A stretch of 64,000 nucleotides of DNA, taken from the NCBI RefSeq assembly GCF_901709675.1, contig NC_051105.1:5201104-5265103 (forward strand), in the 5' to 3' direction. This DNA is from Syngnathus acus (Eukaryota > Chordata > Actinopteri > Syngnathiformes > Syngnathidae). Numbering within the stretch: position 1 is the first letter of the stretch; the number at the start of each line of letters is the position of its first letter. The notes below the pieces were generated by a model. The model saw nothing but the letters and a program-made list of their open reading frames with translations. It did no database searches and was not told where the DNA came from. The position numbers and the translations under genes are program-made. Of this stretch, positions 57,816 through 64,000 are shown in pieces.

Positions 57816-59972
57816 GACTGATGTCACAGGGCCAACTGGGACCTTATTAAATGTATTTTAGTTATTTTATTACTATTAAGTTATGAAAAAGTGTACAAAA
57901 CATGCTGTATAAATAAAATGTTGTTTGATTTATTAATAATGGCAAATCAAGGCACACTGGCAGACTATCTAGCTATATAGGAGAATGAAATGAATGATGA
58001 ACCATGGGAAAAAAAAAAAAAAGAGAATACATAGATAACTGCCCGATGGTTGACATGTTCCTTATTTAACAGCACATACTTAACAGTGACTGTTTAGGGA
58101 ATCGTATCGAGGTTAAACAGGCATCATTTGAACTTTCCAACCTAGTTATTGCCTCGCTCGCATCGTCAAGACAGAGTCAATTTGGCTCCCAGTGGAGTCT
58201 GTGGCTTTGTGGTTGAAAATTGATGGGTCACGGAGGTTTCTCTGAATTGGGCGAAACTACCTTAACTAAACTAAGTCAAGATGGGCTGTGGTTCACACTG
58301 TAGGACAGGCAGAGTGTATCCCACTTGAGTGTGTCAATCAAAAGTTTTGTTGCGATAAATCTTCGAAATGCCTCTTCAGATGAGTTTCAGCACAACGGGA
58401 AAAAAAAATCTTTTAAGCTACAAACAATAGTCTCTAAGTGTTGTTGATGATCTGCAGACATGAATAGGGAAGACAATCAGTTCATGCTTTGATTTTGACA
58501 CAATGGGATGATTTACACCTGCAGAGAGGCAGACTCTACAGGTCCCTGAACATCTTTTTAAAATCACAACACCTTTGCCCACCCGAGTGAGTTTACCAAA
58601 ATTCAATGGAAAAAGGGACTTGCAAGAAGTGATCATCAATCATCATCAAACACAAACCATTCAGGCATACTGGGCAATTATGAGAAATAATCTTATGAGA
58701 TACTGGAAAAACGAATAAGAATCTTTATTAACAATGCAAGTTTTAGGTAAAATTTTAGCATCGTCCAGAACAATCTCGGAGTCGGAAATAGGGACCGCCC
58801 TTTATTTTGGAATATCACAGAAATGTTTACAAAAATAAAAGCAAAATCTACAGCGCCGCGATGCTCACTGAATTGATGTGTTAAGTGAGATTATCCACAA
58901 ACGGCTTTTTGACAAAGCAAAACAGATGGCCATTATGAAGCCTTGCCGAGGTGACATTTTGCTTTATTTGTGATTTGTACAGGTCTCTGTAAATCATAAC
59001 GAAATAATTCTAATGAGGTGAGAGATTTTTGTCTATTGACTACCTTTCCCCAAATTTGTCGACTAGGGAATTTTTGCAGAAAACATTTGGTTTTCTCAAG
59101 TACTTCCAGAGGATGACACATCAACATTTATTTTCACAAGCGGCGTTGGTATTTTTATTAACTCAGAAACCTGTCATCAATTTTTTTTTCCTTTCAGCAC
59201 AAAATACCCTCCACTGACAGAGCATGTTTACCATGTTTGTGTCATGAACAATAATGTGCATTGTCTAAAAAGCGGCAGAGCAAACCCGAGACGAGTGAGG
59301 AAAATGAGCAAGGGAGATACCGCCGCAGCCGCAGGAACCAAATGTTGCTTCATTGGTACATGTATGCAATCAGAGAAAACCAGAAATGAAAAATACACCC
59401 CAAGATGTTTTTGGGGCTAAATTTACTGGAAATTGTGGATGACAGTGCAGCTTCTTGTGTTTATAAACCAAAAAAAAAAAAAAAAAAAAAGCCTGTGTCT
59501 TAACTAAATCGATGTTCCAGAGTCGCAAATAGGAGCAAAGGTACAATCTGACCTGCACACAACAATCCAATGTAGTTATTTGAAATGGCAAAACTAATCC
59601 ACTTGAAAGGGACAACATTATGCAAGAAAGGGCTAATAAGTGGCCAAAACCCCAATATAACTGCAAATGTTTTGCACACTCTCTTTTGTCATGGAAAACA
59701 AAAGCAAATTACCACATGGCTTGTCTGCAAATGCTTTGGGAAATTAAATAATAAACTTCATCCAAACATTGCACTCCTTATTTTCCCTTCACCATACAGC
59801 ATAAAACCCTGAGCAGTAATAAATATTATGTAAAATAGCATGGAAAGAGTGGACTATGAAATGGAAATGCAACATACTATTGTCTAGGGTACTTGTTGTG
59901 ATTGTATGGAATGCAGACGGCTCAATGCAAACCGTCTTATTCACTTTTTTACAGGAGTATAAATATGAAAAC
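57816..59972. other. gene-free downstream stretch
   Basis: No credible gene. It contains poly(A) runs near 58010-58023 and 59469-59490, possibly tails of dead retroelements. Small open frames have no family resemblance. Confidence 0.35.
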
Positions 59973-60277
59973 GGGCAGCATGTAATTGCATCTACCTCTC
60001 AGTTTTGTGGTTCAAATCTCAGCTCTGGCCTTCCCGTAAGGAGTGTGCATGTTACCACGAGTACTTATTTTCCCCATATTGCAAAAAAATGCCATAATTT
60101 TCCATAGGTGTCAATTTCAGTGTGACTGGCTACGTTTACATGTATTCAAGTAGCTACTCGCCCACTTGCTTTTAACTGTGACAGTCGGTTAAATTGGATG
60201 GATGGATGGATGGATGGATGGATGGATGGATGGATGGATGGATGGATGGATGGATGGATGGATGGATGGATGGATGT
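59973..60277 (+). repeat. tRNA-headed repeat ending in (GGAT)n, nearly full
   Basis: It begins GGGCAGCATG, has CTACCTCTCAG, then a box-B-like GGTTCAAATCTC, GGCCTTCCCGTAAGGAGTG, TGCATGTTACC, a decayed body, and ends with about 80 bp of GGAT repeats (60197-60276). The RNA polymerase III-like head and simple-repeat tail suggest a SINE-like retroposon. Confidence 0.7.
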
Positions 60278-63200
60278 ATACGTACGTACATTTTACTACC
60301 TTTACATCAAAGCTGGAAATTCATAGAAAACTACAATGATAATGATATTTGAGCCTCTCCTTCAATATTAATGTGCTGCTCAATGTCTTTTTTTTTCATA
60401 CATCCTACCATTTGTTTCCGCAAACCAGACTTAATATGTACAGTATTCCACAACAAGTCGATTTGTATTTACCGTCTGTCAAAATGACTGCTGTAAGATC
60501 TTCAAAACTACAGTAGTGGCAATGTACTTGTAGGAACATTCCGGGAAGATCGGCATGTTTTGCGCTGCGTTCACACCGCAGTCTCCGTCATTAGATTCGA
60601 ATCCCCTGGGCCCACTGCGGCGGTGACAACAAGCACCTCTGGTTTTCATTCAGCTCCAAACAAACCCCTGCCTCCTCCCCCTTCCACCTCATCCCTAAAT
60701 CTCTCAATTCAAGTTATTATTCGCTCAATTGGTGGGCTTCAAACTCCGCCTTTTCCAGCCCCAGGTCCTGTGGAAGCTGGTAGTCATTAGGAGGCTGAAT
60801 CTGTGACTGCGCACACACAGATACTGTGAAGAAGTGAGGGCGGAGCAGCAGGGTGTCGCAGCAGTTCAACACATATCAGGCTCTCAGTGTTAAACAGCAG
60901 GTTTGATGGGAGTGGGCTACGACAGATAGAAAGACACACAGTAAGTACTGTCACACCGCAAGACCACCCAGAGACTCTTGCGGTCGTCAGCGTGCCAATG
61001 TGTGTGCAGCATCTGCCCTGCCGAAGCCTTCTGGGAAGTCTCTAAGGAGAATGAATTTGACCTCGTGTTGAGAGGAAGCACATTAAGCTTTAAGGCTCAA
61101 GTGATCACATCCTCTGTGCTTCCCGGTTATGATGATGGAGGTCAGCAGATTAAAGGCAAATTCAAAACAAATCCAAACACTGCAAATGTGACACGAGAGG
61201 GCAATTCAGATTTGAATTTCCACTGACAAAGCTTATGAAAGGTACCAAAATATATGACCTATACCAATATTTGATTCCGTTCATTTCAGGCACCAAGCAC
61301 ATTGGTAGGGTACTTAAAGGCTTACTTGTGATGTAAACACAAAAGGAAAAGAAAAAAAAATGCTATTAAAACCACAGAGCAGGAAAAGGTACTCAGTTAC
61401 CAAGTTTTTCGAGTGAACTTTTATATTGATTGGGAACTTCATTTCCCTCACAGCCATCTGTTCGGGTAGTCGAGTTTGACTGTGCAAGCGATTCGCTAAT
61501 TTCGAGTATTGCAGCAAATCAAATTGAATACAGACAAATGTGAAACAGTTATTTTTTACTGCCTGCAAAGAGCACATTCGCACTAAAACTTTCAAAGTTG
61601 TCTTTGCAAGAAAAGTAAGCAATGGGTGCCACCAGAAGGTTGGATCAACACGAAGGACAAGTGACACTGATGTTCAAAGTCGGTTACAATTAGCCAGTTT
61701 ATGCGAGATTGACAGGTGTGTGGATACCCAGGGCTCCTAAGGCAGCTGTGAGGGCACCACTGCGGACTATTAGGCCTGAAAGAGAGATGATTAGAGAACA
61801 TTAGGGGTGAATATGGGGGGTGGGAAGCGAGTAGGCACATCTGCTGTTGCTATTATTACCCAAAATGCAGCACCTGAGGGGAGGCCCGATACGGAGGTTG
61901 CTCACACACCTGTGGCCTCCCACTGTGGCAGATGTAACTGTGCACTCCTGCTTCAGCAAGGTAAAGATTAGCTATGGACATACTGATAGATGCCATGCAC
62001 AACCTCTTGCAGTTCCTTATAAATGTATTTTGCGCACGTTGATCTCCCACATGGACGAATCATTTTTATCATTTAAGTTTCTCCTGTGCTGGATTTACAG
62101 GGAATGAGAGGAGAAGCTTCCATTGGCTGCCAAGAAAGTTGGCTGTGTTCACGCCCACAACGGCGCAAACACCCGTTTCTAGTTGCACGTGAGTACGAAA
62201 ATACCAAAGAGAAAAAAAATGTGCCCAGGCTCAGTTATTTAGACTCCACGTTGTAACACCTTGAAAGATAAGCGTTTATGATCAAGTTCCATACCGTTGT
62301 GTGTGTCAGTGTTTTGTCGGTATGAAGTTTGGACCGCAAACAACCCAATCACAGGGCACATATTGACAAACAACCATTCAAAATTACATTCACACCTATG
62401 GGCAATTTAGAGTTACCAATTAACCTGAAGTACGTGTTTTGGAGAACCTGGAACAGAAAGCCAGACCTAAGATTTGAAACATCAACCTATGAAATGTGAG
62501 GGGAACATGCAAAAACACTTGTCATTTGCTTTGGGTTGGTTCTGGAAGAACCGATCCATTTTGGTTAAAACTCAAAGTCATTGAAAACAGCCAAGAAACG
62601 AATAGAATTTTTCCTGTAAAAAGTTGAATAAAGTGTGAATAAACAATGTCCCGTGTTGCACCGGGTCACATGCGTCTCCTCCAATCTGGCTCTTTGTCAG
62701 CCTAGATCTTCAATATGAGAAGGCAAACAGCTGCTGTGATTAAAAATAAATCACACTCAGCATTTCTCTAAACCCTGGAATAACTAATCTGGACTGGGAC
62801 ATGAAAGATGCATGAGGGAAAATGTAATGATTGCCCCTATCAAAAGATTAAACCAAGAAGGCTGAAGTGCGCAAACAATGAGAAAAGTACAGACGGCAAC
62901 AATGAAGATAAAACGAGTTTAAAAACTCACCTGGGTCATAACTAGCACGAATAGGCTTTTTTTAAACAAATCAGAAGTTACATTTGATGAGAGCTAAATC
63001 ACGCTGGTTGATTCATTTCCCCAGAAGCCCATCATTTAGAGCATCTTTCTTTCCATTTATTTGAAGCTTATGGCCATTAACCAAATGCTGCAGGAGCAGT
63101 GTGGAGGCTGGGTGTGAATAATTCTTCAATGATACATAGCAATGGAAAAAAATCATAACCTCAGCCTTCTTCAGAAGAACATTATTGACACCTCCACCAC

Positions 63201-63999
63201 CTTCTCCATGAATGCTTAGCTTGCGTAGCCATCTGGCAAAGAAAATTTGCATGTCGGACAGGAAGTCACTCTTATTACTCTACTTACTGTTTGTCATCTG
63301 ATTGTTTTATATTTACGGCCTGTGAGTGTTTTTCATAAAAAATATGCATTGTAATTAGTTTAATGACTGACTAAAGCACATTATAACTAACATAAAAATG
63401 TGGATTACATCGCCACCACAGGCAGAAAATACAATCGTAAAATAAGGATAAGAAGTGCTTGGTCTCCTTTATTATGTTTTGACCACTTTTCTTCATTAAA
63501 AATCTTAATCAGTATGATTATGAATCATAATTGTGGTCAAGTTTGTGGGTCTGGAACGGGTTACGGCATATCAATTAATTTCAAAAGGGAACACAAATGA
63601 GTAAATTGAGGTACAATCTTGGTCACAGAACAAACTAAACTCATAAGTCAACTTCCATAGCGTTTAGCGTTATGAGGTCAACTATAGCTAAACATGAGCT
63701 AATCGGTAAATAAGTTGTAAAGTATAAAACTAGCAGCGTAAAGCAGCTGATTTAATAGACTGATAGCATCTTAAGGTCAGCCGCCGTAGGCTCGGGCAAG
63801 CTTCCCTCAGGCAAGCAGGCAGCAAGCATGCACAGACCGCCGCCACCGCCTCGGGCCGTCCCACGGTGACAACCTCCACCTAACCCAGCACTGATTCCTC
63901 GTGACAGAGAAGCTGCTTGGACGACTCAGCCAGGTGAGAGCAATAGTGCACCTAGAAAAGCTAAAACACTGAGAGGGATTGGCTAATTTGACCTTGATG
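60278..63999. other. distal downstream stretch, possible non-coding exons
   Basis: No protein gene is recognised. GC-rich non-repetitive blocks lie at 60560-61010 (ending near ACACACA|GTAAGT) and 63780-63945 (ending GACTCAGCCAG|GTGAGAG). Both look like 5' exons with donors, either of a non-coding RNA or of a gene beyond the window. A fragment of the repeat family (GACAAACAACCATTCAAAA, CACACCTATGGGCAATTTAG) lies at about 62345-62450 on the minus strand. Confidence 0.35.
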
Positions 64000-64000
64000 A

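Overview
The window is nuclear DNA from a ray-finned (teleost) fish. The evidence is vertebrate GT-AG split genes with many introns of only 67-100 bp, long CA/GA/ATCC microsatellites, small hAT-type DNA transposons and a tRNA-headed repeat ending in (GGAT)n that is typical of fish. The species cannot be fixed from sequence alone. No prokaryotic, viral or CRISPR-like system is present.

Layout: (1) 1-2190 (+), the 3' part of lcmt2/tyw4, the kelch half of tRNA wybutosine-synthesizing protein 4. (2) 2679-3783 (-), a complete crygs gene (gamma-S crystallin) with TATA box and poly(A) signal. (3) 5103-8118 (-), a complete tbccd1 gene in eight coding exons. (4) 8119-9883, the shared head-to-head promoter region, carrying a hAT MITE with a perfect 8-bp target-site duplication. 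(5) 9884-13364 (+), a complete dnajb11 gene (ER co-chaperone ERdj3) in ten exons. (6) About 14.5-28.9 kb, a gene-free interval with decayed hAT elements, microsatellites and several high-complexity blocks that look like conserved enhancers. (7) About 28.9-56.8 kb (+), a complete satb2 gene: one non-coding 5' exon and up to fourteen coding exons, including three small in-frame exons that may be alternatively spliced. (8) 56.8-64 kb, gene-poor sequence with a LINE reverse-transcriptase fragment, a repeat copy with a (GGAT)n tail and possible non-coding exons.

The crygs(-), tbccd1(-), dnajb11(+) block has the same order and orientation as human 3q27, whereas human SATB2 and LCMT2 lie on other chromosomes. 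The genes are not one pathway: tRNA modification, lens structure, centrosome/Golgi positioning, ER folding and chromatin organisation. The large non-coding share belongs mainly to the developmental regulator satb2. The most interesting observations are the in-frame small exons of satb2 (one rebuilds a SUMO consensus at its junction, one encodes a tryptophan-rich 29-residue block of unclear origin), the multi-exon structure of lcmt2 (intronless in mammals), and the hAT insertion in the tbccd1/dnajb11 promoter.
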